From the NCBI GenBank assembly GCA_022825925.1, contig JAJDVW010000022.1:124001-188000 (forward strand): a stretch of DNA of 64,000 bases. Direction: 5' to 3'. This stretch comes from Pseudomonadales bacterium (GTDB lineage: Bacteria > Pseudomonadota > Gammaproteobacteria > Pseudomonadales > Azotimanducaceae). The number at the start of each line of letters is the position of its first letter. Within the stretch, counting starts at the first letter, position 1. Of this stretch, positions 1 to 9,585 are shown one piece after another. The position numbers were made by a program, and so were the translations under genes. The notes beneath the pieces are model-generated. The model saw only the letters and a list, made by a program, of their open reading frames with translations, did no database searches and was not told where the DNA came from.

Positions 1-445
1 GCATGTCGGCGAGCGATGCATAGAGGTTGGGGGCCGCCGAGAGGGCGGGATAGGCGAACAGGCGGTCGACGTTGCGCACGGTGATCGCGTCGGCGTCGAT
101 GAACACCACGCGCTCGTACTCCTCCATCTCCCAGAGGCGCAGCTTGACGAAGTTGTCGAGGGGATCGTGGAAGGCCGGCTTCGTGCCCTTGTCGAACGGG
201 GACTGCGCATGCTGCGCCTCCCGGGTGTGCCGGCGCCGGAACGCGTCGGACACCTCGGGCCGCGCCACCTCGCGCACCCGGCAACCCTCCGCTTCAAGGC
301 GGTCGAGGCCGGGCGTCCCGGGCGGGGCGAGCACGACCAGCGGCCAGGCGGAGGAGACGCGTTTCAGGGACCGGGCGAGCGCCGTCGCGCCGAGGGCATA
401 GTCGGCGTTGGTGACGAGGGTCGCGTAGGCGAACACGCCCGGCAC
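1..445 (-). CDS. sqdD: GT8-family glycosyltransferase, probable sulfoquinovosyltransferase (3' end off window)
   Basis: Read from the minus strand; not in the ORF track because it runs off the left edge, so about 148 N-terminal residues are visible. The N-terminus AYATLVTNADYALGA and the FIDADAI motif (a DxD-type metal/nucleotide-sugar site about 120 residues in) are typical of glycogenin-like GT8 transferases. It starts at a GTG three bases past the stop of the UDP-sulfoquinovose synthase gene, so the two are almost certainly co-transcribed. In Rhodobacter the sulfolipid gene sqdD encodes a glycogenin-like transferase, so the final glycosyl transfer from UDP-sulfoquinovose to diacylglycerol is the likely role. 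That role is inferred from context; a different acceptor is possible. Confidence 0.75.
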   Translation of the reverse strand, partial: MPGVFAYATLVTNADYALGATALARSLKRVSSAWPLVVLAPPGTPGLDRLEAEGCRVREVARPEVSDAFRRRHTREAQHAQSPFDKGTKPAFHDPLDNFVKLRLWEMEEYERVVFIDADAITVRNVDRLFAYPALSAAPNLYASLADM

Positions 446-447
446 AC

Positions 448-1656
448 CTAAGGAGCACCGTCCCCGTTGGCCCGGTCCAGTTCCGCGGCCCGTTCGCGGG
501 TCCAGGCGGAGGTGCACGGGATGCGCGAGCGGTCGATGCGGTGGGCGTAGCGGCGCGCCACGTCGACCAGCTCCTCCAGCAGGCCGTCCTCGAGGGTCGT
601 GGGCGTGAGCCCGAGCGCCAGCAACTGGTCGTTGCAGACCTCGAGGTCGTTCTCCGCGGCCTCGTTGCGCGGGTTGGGGACGTGGTCGATGGTCGCCCCG
701 GTCAGCTTCGCGACGAGCTCCGCGAGGTCGCGGACGCGGTGGGTCTCCGTCATCTGGTTGAAGATGCGCGTGCGCTCGCCGGCCCCGGGAGGATGGGCGA
801 GGGCGAGTTCGATGCAGCGCACCGAGTCCTGGATGTGGATGAACGCGCGCGTCTGGCCGCCGGTGCCGTGCACGGTCAGGGGATGGCCGATGGCCGCCTG
901 GATCAGGAACCGGTTGAGCACGGTGCCGTAGTCGCCGTCGTAGTCGAAGCGGTTGATGAGCTGTTCGTGGCGCCGGGTCTGGTCGGTGTGCGTGCCCCAG
1001 ACCACGCCCTGGTGCAGGTCCGTGATCCTGAGCCCGTCGTTCTTCGCGTAGAACTGGAAGAGGAGCTGGTCGAGGCACTTCGTCAGGTGATACACGCTCC
1101 CCGGGTTGGCCGGGTAGAGGATCTCCTGCTCCGCGGAACGCCCCGCGCCCAGCGGCACGGCAACCTTCAGGTAGCCCTCCGGAATCGGGGCCCCGATGTC
1201 CGAGTAGCCGTAGACGCCCATCGTGCCCATGTGCACGACGTGGGCGTCTTGCCCCAGGGCGACCAGGGCCGCGAGGAGGCTCTCGGTGCCGTTGACGTTG
1301 TTGGCGACCGTGTAGTTCTTGTGCGTGTCGGTCTTCATCGAGTACGGGGCGGCGCGTTGCTGGGCGAGGTGCACGACCGCGTCGGGACGGAAGTCGTCGA
1401 GCCAGGCCCGGAACCGCTCGTACTCGCTCGCGACGTCGATGCGCTCGAACCCGATCTCGCGTCCGCCGACGGCGCGCCACACGCGGCGGCGCTCCTGGAT
1501 GGAGTCCATGGGCGTCAGGGACTGGACGCCGAGTTCCGTGTCGATCCAGCGCCGGCTCAGGTTGTCGACGATCGTCACGTCGTGGCCGCGGTCGGAGAGG
1601 TGCAGCGACGTGGGCCAGCCGATGAACCCGTCTCCTCCCAGTACCGCAATGCGCAC
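448..1656 (-). CDS. sqdB: UDP-sulfoquinovose synthase (SQD1/SqdB family)
   Basis: About 402 aa, an extended-SDR enzyme that converts UDP-glucose and sulfite to UDP-sulfoquinovose, the head-group donor for sulfolipid. Visible features are the NAD-binding GGDGFIG near the N-terminus, VDNLSRR, HLAQQRAAPYSM, the catalytic Thr in MGTMGVYGY, the Tyr/Lys pair in YHLTK, and the family-typical NRFDYDGDYGTVLNRFL. Length fits the family. The track start is a TTG six codons upstream; I prefer the GTG at 1656, which follows GACGAGG at normal spacing and begins directly at the Rossmann strand (VRIAVLGG). The GT8 gene follows immediately. Confidence 0.93.
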   Translation of the reverse strand: MRIAVLGGDGFIGWPTSLHLSDRGHDVTIVDNLSRRWIDTELGVQSLTPMDSIQERRRVWRAVGGREIGFERIDVASEYERFRAWLDDFRPDAVVHLAQQRAAPYSMKTDTHKNYTVANNVNGTESLLAALVALGQDAHVVHMGTMGVYGYSDIGAPIPEGYLKVAVPLGAGRSAEQEILYPANPGSVYHLTKCLDQLLFQFYAKNDGLRITDLHQGVVWGTHTDQTRRHEQLINRFDYDGDYGTVLNRFLIQAAIGHPLTVHGTGGQTRAFIHIQDSVRCIELALAHPPGAGERTRIFNQMTETHRVRDLAELVAKLTGATIDHVPNPRNEAAENDLEVCNDQLLALGLTPTTLEDGLLEELVDVARRYAHRIDRSRIPCTSAWTRERAAELDRANGDGAP

Positions 1657-1755
1657 TTCGGAACCTCGTCCCAATCCAGCGGCGGACGCCGGGCGGCCAT
1701 TCTACCGCGTGACCCGATCGCCGACCCGGAGGAACGCGCTCGTGCGGAGCTGTCG

Positions 1756-2178
1756 CTACCCCCGCGCGGCCTCCCTCGAGAGCCGCACGACGCGCCGTCG
1801 CGACAGCAGGTCGGGCCACGCCCGGCGCTGCCGGTCCGCCAGCAGCCACACGTGCCCGAGGAGGAGGCAGGCGAGGCTCAGGACGCCGCCGAGGAGCCGC
1901 AGGTGCACCTCGCGGAAGCTGATCGCGCCGTCGTCGGGATGGAAGCGCAGGCGCCAGGCCACCATGCCGAGGGTCTGTCCGCGGCGGATCCAGAAGAACG
2001 CGAAGAAGGCGTAGGCCTCGAGCGCCAGCAACGCCTGGAGCCACGGGCCCGTCACTTCGTCTCCGGTCGCGGTGACGAGGGCGACGATGGTGAGGACCCA
2101 GATGCCGGTCAGGGCGACGCCGTCGTAGAGCATCGAGGCCAGTCGGACGCGGAGTGGCGCCGGGACGGCTTCCGTCAC
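1756..2178 (-). CDS. RDD-family small membrane protein
   Basis: 140 aa, GTG start. It has the RDD layout: an N-terminal cytoplasmic segment with RLASMLYDG, a hydrophobic helix (residues ~20-37), a second helix (~46-63) followed by FWIRRGQTLGMVAWRLR, which is characteristic of the family, then a third hydrophobic stretch (~92-110) and a basic tail. RDD proteins are inner-membrane proteins of mostly unknown role, some linked to ion transport. It lies 31 nt downstream of the thiolase-like gene on the same strand and upstream of sqdB, so it may share their transcript. No function can be assigned from sequence alone. Confidence 0.8.
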   Translation of the reverse strand: MTEAVPAPLRVRLASMLYDGVALTGIWVLTIVALVTATGDEVTGPWLQALLALEAYAFFAFFWIRRGQTLGMVAWRLRFHPDDGAISFREVHLRLLGGVLSLACLLLGHVWLLADRQRRAWPDLLSRRRVVRLSREAARG

Positions 2179-2209
2179 GATGCCTGCCTGCCGCGCGGCC
2201 GGAACGCGC

Positions 2210-3682
2210 TCAGAAAGTGAGCGCGCCCTGTGCGTCGAGACGCGCCGGCCGGCCGCAGAACTCCTCGGAGATCATGGCGTCGAGCACGTCCGGGTCCCGG
2301 GTATTGCCCCACGTGCGCCCGCCGTCGTCGAGACGGCACGCCGCGAGCCCCACCGACGGACCGTCGCGGTCGAACATCACGGTGTAGCCCTCGATCTCGA
2401 CGGGTCCCTCGAACGTTTCGGCGAGCTTCCGCGTCGGCAGCGCGTCGATCTCTTCCTGCGGACTGTCGCTCCGGAACTCGCCGTGCGGAGGCGGCTCGGT
2501 GGAGTAGACGCCGAAAGCGTGCTTCGTCAGGAAGCCGCCGTTGCTGGTGACGAGGCCGAGGTCGCCCGGGTTCTCGCGGAGCACCTCGGCCATCCGCGCG
2601 ATCGCCTGCATGACGTAGTTGTTGAGGGGCCCGCCGCCGAAGGTGAGTCCGCCGGTGACGGTGAGCGGCCGCTCCTCGCCGAGCCCGAGTTCCGTGGCCG
2701 CGACCTGCACGGCCGACGGGAAGCAGCTATAGACGTCCACGTGGTCGAGGTCGGACACGTCGAGTTCGGCGAGGTCGAGGCAGCGCCGGCCGGTGATGCG
2801 CAGGCCCGGGGCGCTGTGGAGGTTGTCCCGCGAGGAGACGATGTACGTGTCGTGGCCCTCCGTGGCCGCCCAGGGACGGATCCACCGCGACTCGGGAATC
2901 CCGAGCCGCCGCGCGGCGCCAACGGAGGCGAGGATCAGCGCCGACGCCTGGTCCACGTTGCTGTTCGAGTTCATGAACTTGGGGTAGGGGAAGGACACCG
3001 CGCGGTTCACGGCGCTCGGCGTACGGATCTCCTCGGCGGTGAGCGGGTCGCGGATCCACGCGTGCGGATTGTCGGCCGCCACCCGGCTGAACCCGGCCCA
3101 CAGCTCGGAGACGCGCTCGATGTGCTCGGACAGGGTCTCGCCCCGCGCGTGGCGGATGGCGTTCTCGAAGATCGCGTACATGTGCATGGGTTCCACGATG
3201 CCGCGCTGGGCCTCGAGGCGGTGGCGCATCTTCAGTTCGACGCCGAAACGGCGGTCCGGTTCGCCCGGGGCCTTGCTCCATTCGAGCTCCACGCCGGCGC
3301 GGCGCGCCTTCGCCTGCGTGTTGCCGCACTCCGCCCCCGTCAGCACGACGATCTCCCGCGCCCCGCGCCGGATCTCGTGGGCGCTCTCGGTGAAGACCGA
3401 CTGCACGGAGTTGCCGCCCCAGGTGGTGACGCCGGTCTCGGCCCCCGGGTTCCCCACCGCGTCCGCGATCACGCGCGCGGGGTCCTCGTACGGCCACATG
3501 CCCCGCGTGACGCGGAAGGAGGATGCCTCGCCGAGCAGCGCCGGCGCTCCCGCATCCTCGGCGGCGAGCCGCACCGCGTCGATCATGAGGTCGAGGGGTT
3601 CCCGGGCGCTGAGCGGGTCGTCCGCGCGCTGGTCGAGTTGGGAGACGCCCACGAGGACGGGCGCCCGATCTTCAGGGGTCAT
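2210..3682 (-). CDS. thiolase-superfamily protein (acetyl-CoA acetyltransferase-like)
   Basis: 490 aa from an ATG at 3682. The ORF track extends 49 codons further upstream, but that segment is Arg/Pro-rich and lacks homology-like sequence; MTPEDRAPVLVGVSQ is the normal N-terminus of this family. Other marks are LTGAECGNTQ, the C-terminal FGGGPLNNYVMQA and NGGFLTKHAFGVYS. Family members are annotated as acetyl-CoA acetyltransferases or SCP-x-like thiolases; many are long and substrate is unknown. It probably acts in the cytoplasm on an acyl-CoA. It is divergent from malate synthase G, with about 185 nt between them for two promoters. Confidence 0.8.
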   Translation of the reverse strand: MTPEDRAPVLVGVSQLDQRADDPLSAREPLDLMIDAVRLAAEDAGAPALLGEASSFRVTRGMWPYEDPARVIADAVGNPGAETGVTTWGGNSVQSVFTESAHEIRRGAREIVVLTGAECGNTQAKARRAGVELEWSKAPGEPDRRFGVELKMRHRLEAQRGIVEPMHMYAIFENAIRHARGETLSEHIERVSELWAGFSRVAADNPHAWIRDPLTAEEIRTPSAVNRAVSFPYPKFMNSNSNVDQASALILASVGAARRLGIPESRWIRPWAATEGHDTYIVSSRDNLHSAPGLRITGRRCLDLAELDVSDLDHVDVYSCFPSAVQVAATELGLGEERPLTVTGGLTFGGGPLNNYVMQAIARMAEVLRENPGDLGLVTSNGGFLTKHAFGVYSTEPPPHGEFRSDSPQEEIDALPTRKLAETFEGPVEIEGYTVMFDRDGPSVGLAACRLDDGGRTWGNTRDPDVLDAMISEEFCGRPARLDAQGALTF

Positions 3683-3867
3683 GGACAGGGGGAACGTGCT
3701 GCGGGCCGGCCGCGGTCGGGCGATGATACTCGAACGTTGCGGCGGCTCGACGCGCCGGACGGGCGCCGGCGCTTGCGAGGGGGCGAACCAAGGCTGTATG
3801 TTGCGCCGCTTATCGTTCGCACGGCGCAAGCCACGGACGCGCGGCGCAGCTACCTGCAGGGAGACAC

Positions 3868-6069
3868 ATGACGGAGCGAGTACAGCGCGGCGGCCTCGCG
3901 GTCGCGAAAGTCCTGGACGATCTGGTCGTCGAGCGGATGCTTCCGGGGACGGGCATCGGCCCGGATGCCTTCTGGTCCGGTTTCGAGTCCATCGTGACCG
4001 ACCTCACGCCGAAGAACCGCGCGCTGCTCGCGCACCGCGACGCCCTGCAGGAGCGGATCGACGCCTGGCACGCGGATCGCCGGGGCCGTGCGCACGACGC
4101 GGCGGCCTACAAGGCGTTCCTGACCGAGATCGGCTACCTGATGCCGGAGGGCGGAGACTTCGAGATCGCCACCGCCAACGTGGACCCCGAGATCGCCCGC
4201 ATCGCGGGACCGCAGCTCGTCGTGCCGGTCATGAACGCCCGGTACGCCCTCAATGCCGCCAACGCGCGCTGGGGGAGCCTCTACGACGCCTTCTACGGCA
4301 CCGACATCATTCCCGAGACGCCCGGGCGCGAGAAGGGCTCGAGCTACAACCCGGCCCGCGGCGAACTGGTGGTGGAGGAAACGGCCGGTGTGCTGGACAC
4401 CCTGGTGCCGCTGGCCGGCGCCTCGCATCGCGACGTGACGGCGTACCGCGTGGAACGGGCCGGGCAGGGCTTCGCCTTCTCGGCATCCCTGGCGGATGGC
4501 GGCGCGGCCGGGCTGGCGGACGCGTCGCAGTTCGCCGGATTCGTCGGCACCACGCGCGAAGAGGGCGAAGAGGCCGAGGCCGTGCTGTTCGGCCACAACG
4601 GCCTGCACATCGAGATCCAGATCGACCGCGGTCACGATGTCGGCGCGGCGCACGCCGCCGGCGTGAAGGACGTCGTCCTCGAGTCCGCCGTCACCGTCAT
4701 CCAGGACTGCGAGGACTCCGTCGCGGCCGTCGACGCCGACGACAAGAGCCTTGTCTACGGCAACTGGCTCGGCCTGATGAAGGGCGATCTCACCGAGGCG
4801 TTCGAGAAGGGCGGGGCGACCGTCCGGCGCCGCCTGGTGGCGGACCGTTCCTACACCGCTCCGGACGGTTCGGCGCTGACGCTGCCCGGCCGCAGCCTGA
4901 TGCTCGTGCGCAACGTCGGCCACCTCATGACGAACGACGCCGTGCTCGACGCCAACGGCGACGAGGTGTTCGAGGGCATCCTGGACGCGGCCATGACGAG
5001 CCTCGCGGCGGTGCACGACCTGAAGGGCGACGGCGCGTTCGTCAACAGCCGCGCCGGCAGCGTCTACATCGTCAAGCCCAAGATGCACGGACCGGAAGAG
5101 GTCGCGTTCGCGTGCGAACTCTTCGCCCGTACGGAGGACGTCCTTGGGCTGGCCCGGAACACCCTCAAGATCGGCATCATGGACGAGGAGCGCCGCACCA
5201 GCCTCAACCTGCGCGAGTGCATCCGCGTGGCGCGCGAGCGCGTCGTCTTCATCAACACCGGCTTCCTCGACCGCACCGGGGACGAGATCCACACGAGCAT
5301 GCAGGCCGGCGCGATGGTGCGGAAGGACCCGATGAAGCAGGAGACCTGGATCGCGGCGTACGAGGATGCGAACGTCGACGCGGGTCTCGCGGCCGGCTTC
5401 CCGGGCCGGGCCCAGATCGGCAAGGGGATGTGGCCGAAGCCGGACGAGATGAAGGAGATGCTCGCGGTGAAGTCGAACCACCCCGACGCCGGCGCGGACT
5501 GCGCGTGGGTGCCGTCGCCGACCGCCGCGACGCTGCACGCGCTGCACTACCACGAGGTCGACGTCGCGGCGCGGCAGGAGGCGCTCCAGTCGCGTGCGCG
5601 GGCGAGCGTCGACGACATCCTGACGATCCCGCTGCTGTCCGGCGAGAACCTGTCCGCCGAAGAGGTGCAGTCCGAACTCGACAACAACGCCCAGGGGATC
5701 CTCGGTTACGTGGTCCGCTGGATCGATCACGGTGTCGGCTGCTCCAAGGTGCCGGACATCCACGACGTGGGCCTCATGGAGGACCGCGCGACGTGCCGCA
5801 TCTCGAGCCAGCACATCGCCAACTGGCTGCACCACGGGATCGCCTCGGAGCGCCAGGTGCGCTCGACGATGGAGCGCATGGCGGGCGTGGTGGACCGGCA
5901 GAACGCCGACGACGACGCCTACACGAACATGGCGCCCGACTTCGAGGACAGCATCGCCTTCCAGGCGGCCTGCGACCTGGTCTTCAAGGGGCTCGAGCAG
6001 CCGAACGGCTACACGGAGCCCATCCTGCACGCCCGGCGGCGCGAGCTGAAGGCGCGGCAGGGCGGCTGA
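3868..6069 (+). CDS. glcB: malate synthase G
   Basis: 733 aa, the full length of isoform G. It condenses glyoxylate with acetyl-CoA to malate in the cytoplasm. Landmarks are the isoform-specific inserted domain in the first third, [15 protein letters not shown], the [10 protein letters not shown] segment near the catalytic Arg, and [19 protein letters not shown] carrying the C-terminal catalytic Asp and the redox-sensitive Cys. The ATG at 3868 follows GGGAGAC. No isocitrate lyase or glycolate oxidase is in the window, so whether it serves the glyoxylate shunt or glycolate use cannot be decided here. Confidence 0.97.
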   Translation: MTERVQRGGLAVAKVLDDLVVERMLPGTGIGPDAFWSGFESIVTDLTPKNRALLAHRDALQERIDAWHADRRGRAHDAAAYKAFLTEIGYLMPEGGDFEIATANVDPEIARIAGPQLVVPVMNARYALNAANARWGSLYDAFYGTDIIPETPGREKGSSYNPARGELVVEETAGVLDTLVPLAGASHRDVTAYRVERAGQGFAFSASLADGGAAGLADASQFAGFVGTTREEGEEAEAVLFGHNGLHIEIQIDRGHDVGAAHAAGVKDVVLESAVTVIQDCEDSVAAVDADDKSLVYGNWLGLMKGDLTEAFEKGGATVRRRLVADRSYTAPDGSALTLPGRSLMLVRNVGHLMTNDAVLDANGDEVFEGILDAAMTSLAAVHDLKGDGAFVNSRAGSVYIVKPKMHGPEEVAFACELFARTEDVLGLARNTLKIGIMDEERRTSLNLRECIRVARERVVFINTGFLDRTGDEIHTSMQAGAMVRKDPMKQETWIAAYEDANVDAGLAAGFPGRAQIGKGMWPKPDEMKEMLAVKSNHPDAGADCAWVPSPTAATLHALHYHEVDVAARQEALQSRARASVDDILTIPLLSGENLSAEEVQSELDNNAQGILGYVVRWIDHGVGCSKVPDIHDVGLMEDRATCRISSQHIANWLHHGIASERQVRSTMERMAGVVDRQNADDDAYTNMAPDFEDSIAFQAACDLVFKGLEQPNGYTEPILHARRRELKARQGG

Positions 6070-6105
6070 ACGGACGGTAAGGGGACCGACTGGGAACCTT
6101 CCTCT

Positions 6106-7344
6106 GTGGAGAAAGGAGCGGAGATCGGACGCTACGACGCGGCGCGGGACGCCGAAGCCGTCCAGCGCATCTGGCGCGAGGTCGGCTGGATCGACGCCGA
6201 GCGGGCGGGGATCGTCTCCCGCTACTTCGAATGCGGCGACGCCTGGGTGTTCCGTCTGCACGACGAGGCCGAGTGCGCGGTGCACACGACGCCGGGGGCG
6301 ATGCGCCACGGGACCGAGGACCTCGAACTCGCGGCGGTGACGGCCGTCACGACGAGCCGCGTCGCCCGCAAGCTCGGTGCGGCGGGCCGCCTGACCGCCC
6401 GCGCGCTGGCGGCGCAGGCGGCGGCCGGCGCGGAAGTGGCGGCCCTCGGCATGTTCGAGCAGGGCTTCTACGACCGCGTGGGTTTCGGCTCGGGCGCGTA
6501 CGAGCACTACTTCGCCTTCGATCCGGCCTCGCTCAACGTCGGCCGCGGGTTCCGGCCCCCACGGCGCCTGACGCAGGCGGACTGGGCCGACGTGCACGCC
6601 TGCATGCTGCGCCGCCGCCGGGGTCATGGCGGCTGCACGCTCACGCCGCCACGCGTGGTCGAGTGCGAGATGGCGTGGACGGACGACGCGTTCGGCCTCG
6701 GCTACCGCGATGCGGCGGACGGCGGCCTGTCGCACTTCGTGTGGGGCGAGGCGCCCGGCGAACACGGGCCGTACGAGATCAACTGGGTCGGCTACGAGAG
6801 CGTCGATCAGCTCATGGAGCTGCTGGCCCTCATCCGCGGCCTCGGGGACCAGGTCTCTTCCGTGGCGATGCTCGAGCCCCCGGACATCCAGTTGCAGGAC
6901 CTGCTCAAGCAGCCGTTCCGGCAGCGCCGCAACACCGGGCGCGGCAAGTTCGCGAACCGCCACGAGACGATGGCGCACTGGCAACTGCGGATCCTGGACG
7001 TGCCGAAGTGCCTGGCGAAGACGCGGCTCCCCGGCCCGGAGCTCCGGTTCAACCTCGAGCTCACCGACCCGGTGACGGAGTACCTGGACGGTGACAACGA
7101 GTGGCCGGGCGCCGGCGGGGACTACGTCGTGACGCTCGGCGAGGACTCGTCCGCGGAACGCGGTTCGTCACCGGGACTGCCGACCCTGCACGCCTCGGTG
7201 GGCGCGTTCAGCCGCATGTGGTGCGGCGTGCGCGGCGCCACCGTCCTCTCGGCCACCGCGGACCTGCGCGGAGACGGGGTGCTCCTGGGCGCGCTCGATG
7301 AGAAGATCCACCTGCCGCAGCCGAAGCTCGGGTGGGATTTCTGA
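6106..7344 (+). CDS. GNAT-fold acetyltransferase, Eis-like
   Basis: 412 aa, GTG start 36 nt after glcB, probably same transcript. The first ~140 residues form a GNAT domain (AAVTAVTTSRVARKLGAA with an R/K-x-x-G acetyl-CoA loop, then ALGMFEQGFYDRVGFGSG, the usual strand-5/helix-4 pattern). A second GNAT-like half and a C-terminal SCP2-like segment ending near KIHLPQPKLGWDF give the tripartite length typical of Eis-type predicted acetyltransferases. Substrate unknown. The family link is from pattern and length, not from a search. Confidence 0.7.
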   Translation: MEKGAEIGRYDAARDAEAVQRIWREVGWIDAERAGIVSRYFECGDAWVFRLHDEAECAVHTTPGAMRHGTEDLELAAVTAVTTSRVARKLGAAGRLTARALAAQAAAGAEVAALGMFEQGFYDRVGFGSGAYEHYFAFDPASLNVGRGFRPPRRLTQADWADVHACMLRRRRGHGGCTLTPPRVVECEMAWTDDAFGLGYRDAADGGLSHFVWGEAPGEHGPYEINWVGYESVDQLMELLALIRGLGDQVSSVAMLEPPDIQLQDLLKQPFRQRRNTGRGKFANRHETMAHWQLRILDVPKCLAKTRLPGPELRFNLELTDPVTEYLDGDNEWPGAGGDYVVTLGEDSSAERGSSPGLPTLHASVGAFSRMWCGVRGATVLSATADLRGDGVLLGALDEKIHLPQPKLGWDF

Positions 7345-7366
7345 CAGGTTGGGAGGGAGGAACGGC

Positions 7367-7981
7367 ATGACTGCACAAGAGGGCATCGCTTTCCGACCGA
7401 TGGTGGAGGCGGACATCGACCACTACCCGATCGGCTGCCAGGGGCCGAGGGAGGAGATCGCGGCGCGCATCCGCGACCTCGGCGCCAGCGCGATCCTGGC
7501 CTTCGACGGCGCGCGTCATGTGGGACAGCTGCAGTTCCGGCGCTACGACCCGGACCTGCGTTCCCCCAAGGGCGTGTACGAACCGGCCTACTGGGGAGAC
7601 TTCGGCGAGCGCGCGCCGGACCTGGGCGACAACGCCCTGGCCGTGTTCTGTTATCACGTGGGGCAGACCGACGACTCCGAGCGGCGCGATCCGGCGTACT
7701 TCGGCCGCGGCATCGGCCTCGGGCTGCTCGACCACTTGCTCGACTGGGCGGGGGAGCGGGGCTTTGACGCCGTCGTCGCCAAGGCGACCCCCGCGGCACG
7801 GCCGGTCATGACGATGATGGGCGGGCAGCCGGCGGAGGCGTACCGGGGGCGGGGCTTCGAGATCGCCGCCACCTGGACCGACGAGCAGGTGCGCGAGATG
7901 GTCCTCGAGCGCGGCCTGGTGCCTCCCGACGCGGACCCGGCCGACGCGTGGCAGGTGAGTTGCTGCGTGAAGGCGCTGTAA
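7367..7981 (+). CDS. GNAT-like N-acetyltransferase
   Basis: 204 aa. The track start at 7298 is rejected because the ATG at 7367 has GGGAGGGAGG just upstream and begins real-looking sequence (MTAQEGIAFRPM). A single GNAT-like domain is suggested by ARHVGQLQFRRYDPD, the acetyl-CoA loop region RDPAYFGRGIGLGLLDHLLDWA and VVAKATPAARPVMTMMGG. It lies 22 nt after the Eis-like gene and 4 nt before the methyltransferase gene, so these three genes look like one operon behind glcB. Substrate not predictable. Confidence 0.65.
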   Translation: MTAQEGIAFRPMVEADIDHYPIGCQGPREEIAARIRDLGASAILAFDGARHVGQLQFRRYDPDLRSPKGVYEPAYWGDFGERAPDLGDNALAVFCYHVGQTDDSERRDPAYFGRGIGLGLLDHLLDWAGERGFDAVVAKATPAARPVMTMMGGQPAEAYRGRGFEIAATWTDEQVREMVLERGLVPPDADPADAWQVSCCVKAL

Positions 7982-7985
7982 AGCC

Positions 7986-8876
7986 GTGGTCACGATCCTG
8001 GACGGCGCCATGGGCGGCGAACTCATCCGGCGCGGGTTCGCCGAGCGCACCGGGCTCTGGTCCGCGAAGCCCCTGTTGGAGAATCCCGACGCGGTGGTGC
8101 GGGCCCACCTCGACTACATCGCCGCCGGGGCGCAGGTCATCACGACCAACAGCTACTCGACGATCCCGAGCTACCTCTGCAAGGAGCACCTGGAGTCGCG
8201 CTACGTGGAGCTCACGGCGCTGGCCGGCGAACTGGCGCGCCGGGCCGTGCGGGAGTCGGGCGCGCGGGTGCAGGTGGCGGGGTGCCTGCCGCCCCTCTCC
8301 GAGAGCTACCGGGCCGATCTCGTGCCGTCCGAGGAGGAGGCGCGGCCGATTTACGCGAACCTCGCCCGTGCCCTCGAGCCGAACGTCGATCTCTTCCTGT
8401 GCGAGACGATGTCGTCGGCGCGGGAGGCCCGCAATGCGGCGCTCGCCGGGCGGGCGGCGGGTCGGGCACGGGGCCTGCCCGTCTACGTCTCGTGGACGTT
8501 GTCGGAGACACCGGGCGGTGGACTGCGCAGCGGCGAGACGATCCCGCGGGCGCTCGATGCCGTGGCGGACCTCGCCATCGACGGGTTCCTCTTCAACTGC
8601 ACGACCCGCGAGGCCATCGCGGCCGGGATGACGACCCTGGCCGGCCTGACGGACAAGCCGTTCGGGGGCTACCCGAACCGCATGCACATCCCCGACGACT
8701 GGACCCTCGACAACGAGGCGGAGGCGGAGCACCACCAGGAGCTCGGCATGCACGCGTTCGTCGAGGGCGCGCTGGAAGCCTTCGCGAACGGCGCGTCGCT
8801 CTACGGGGGATGCTGCGGAGTGGGGCCGGAGGACATTGCGGCGCTTGCCGAGGCGCTCGCCAAAGTCACCGCCTGA
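7986..8876 (+). CDS. homocysteine S-methyltransferase family protein
   Basis: 296 aa, GTG start, 4 nt after the GNAT gene. A TIM-barrel enzyme with the N-terminal ILDGAMGGEL, NSYSTIPSYL, and the three zinc cysteines in FNCTTRE and GGCCG near the C-terminus. Family members move a methyl group from S-methylmethionine or betaine-type donors to homocysteine. The family is broad (BHMT, MmuM, selenocysteine methyltransferases), so the donor cannot be named. All zinc ligands are intact. Confidence 0.88.
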   Translation: MVTILDGAMGGELIRRGFAERTGLWSAKPLLENPDAVVRAHLDYIAAGAQVITTNSYSTIPSYLCKEHLESRYVELTALAGELARRAVRESGARVQVAGCLPPLSESYRADLVPSEEEARPIYANLARALEPNVDLFLCETMSSAREARNAALAGRAAGRARGLPVYVSWTLSETPGGGLRSGETIPRALDAVADLAIDGFLFNCTTREAIAAGMTTLAGLTDKPFGGYPNRMHIPDDWTLDNEAEAEHHQELGMHAFVEGALEAFANGASLYGGCCGVGPEDIAALAEALAKVTA

Positions 8877-8910
8877 GGTGCAGGAAGCAGTTCGGGAAAG
8901 CCCATCCCGG

Positions 8911-9362
8911 ATGGGACGTTTCGATTCCTGCCTGATCTGCGCCACCCCGCGCACGGGCGGTACCCTGTTGTGTGGATTGCTGGCGTCCACGGAGGTCGCG
9001 GGTTACCCGGACCGATCAGGCGGAGCCGAACCGGCCGGAACAGGAACCACGCTTCGACTTCGACCAGATCCGCAAGCTGGCGCAGACGATAGAAGAGCAC
9101 AACTCGGCCTGGCGGGCGTGGTTCGCTTCCGTCGGGGTTCGGCCGCACGTGGCGCGCTACGAAGACCTTGACGCCGACCCTGTCGGGACACCCCGCGAAA
9201 TCCTGGACTTCCTCGGCCTCGAACGGCCGTCCGCGCCCGATCGAGACGCGCAACAGGCGCCTGGCGGACGCACTCAACGCCCGCTGGATCGACCGCTATC
9301 GAGACGAACTCAAAGAACGGCTGGTTGTGTCCCCGGGGTCGGGAAAGGGCGCATTCGAATAA
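8911..9362 (+). pseudogene. Stf0-type sulfotransferase remnant (internal deletion and frameshifts)
   Basis: Three reading frames carry consecutive pieces of one Stf0 sulfotransferase. The first, from ATG 8911, has the PAPS-binding start CLICATPRTGGTLLCGLL and the -VAGYPD segment. After about 30 residues the sequence jumps to a different frame with FDFDQIRKLAQTIEEHN, WRAWFASVG and VARYEDLDADP, which normally lie ~130 residues further on. A third frame completes it with RLADALNARWIDRYRDEL. The middle of the protein is missing, so the gene is dead. Stf0 enzymes sulfate sugars such as trehalose. Confidence 0.8.
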
Positions 9363-9381
9363 CGCTAAACTGCCTGGCCGG

Positions 9382-9585
9382 CTAGTGGAGAAAGCTCTTC
9401 TGCCGGAGCGCTGGCACGACAGACGCGATGCGTCCGAAGTCCCGGTCATGGTGGAGCGGTATGAGGTCGGCATCGATCGCGGATTGCGCGATCAGGCAGT
9501 CGAAGCCGGGCCGGACCGTTACTCCGTGCCGGCGGCAGTCCAGGTCGATGCGCGCGGCTGCCTCGCGGCTGGCGAGCGGGTCCTC
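9382..9585 (-). pseudogene. C-terminal fragment of a PIN-domain (VapC-like) toxin
   Basis: About 65 residues readable on the minus strand: REAAARIDLDCRRHGVTV, then FDCLIAQSAIDADLIPLHHDRDFGRIA. This is the normal last half of a VapC toxin (the I-A-x-x-A-x-D and H-x-D-R-D-F patterns around the last acidic residues). The N-terminal half with the first catalytic Asp and Glu is absent, cut at the 3' end of the neighbouring SDR gene, and no antitoxin is present. Probably a leftover of an excised or overwritten toxin-antitoxin locus. Confidence 0.65.

Noticed and set aside
3039-6080. 1013-aa plus-strand ORF across thiolase and glcB
   Set aside because: Out-of-frame Arg/Gly/Pro-rich product overlapping two recognised genes.
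3850-6984. 1044-aa minus-strand ORF antisense to malate synthase G and the Eis-like gene
   Set aside because: Product is Arg/Val/His-rich with no family features; it is a high-GC shadow of well-supported plus-strand genes.
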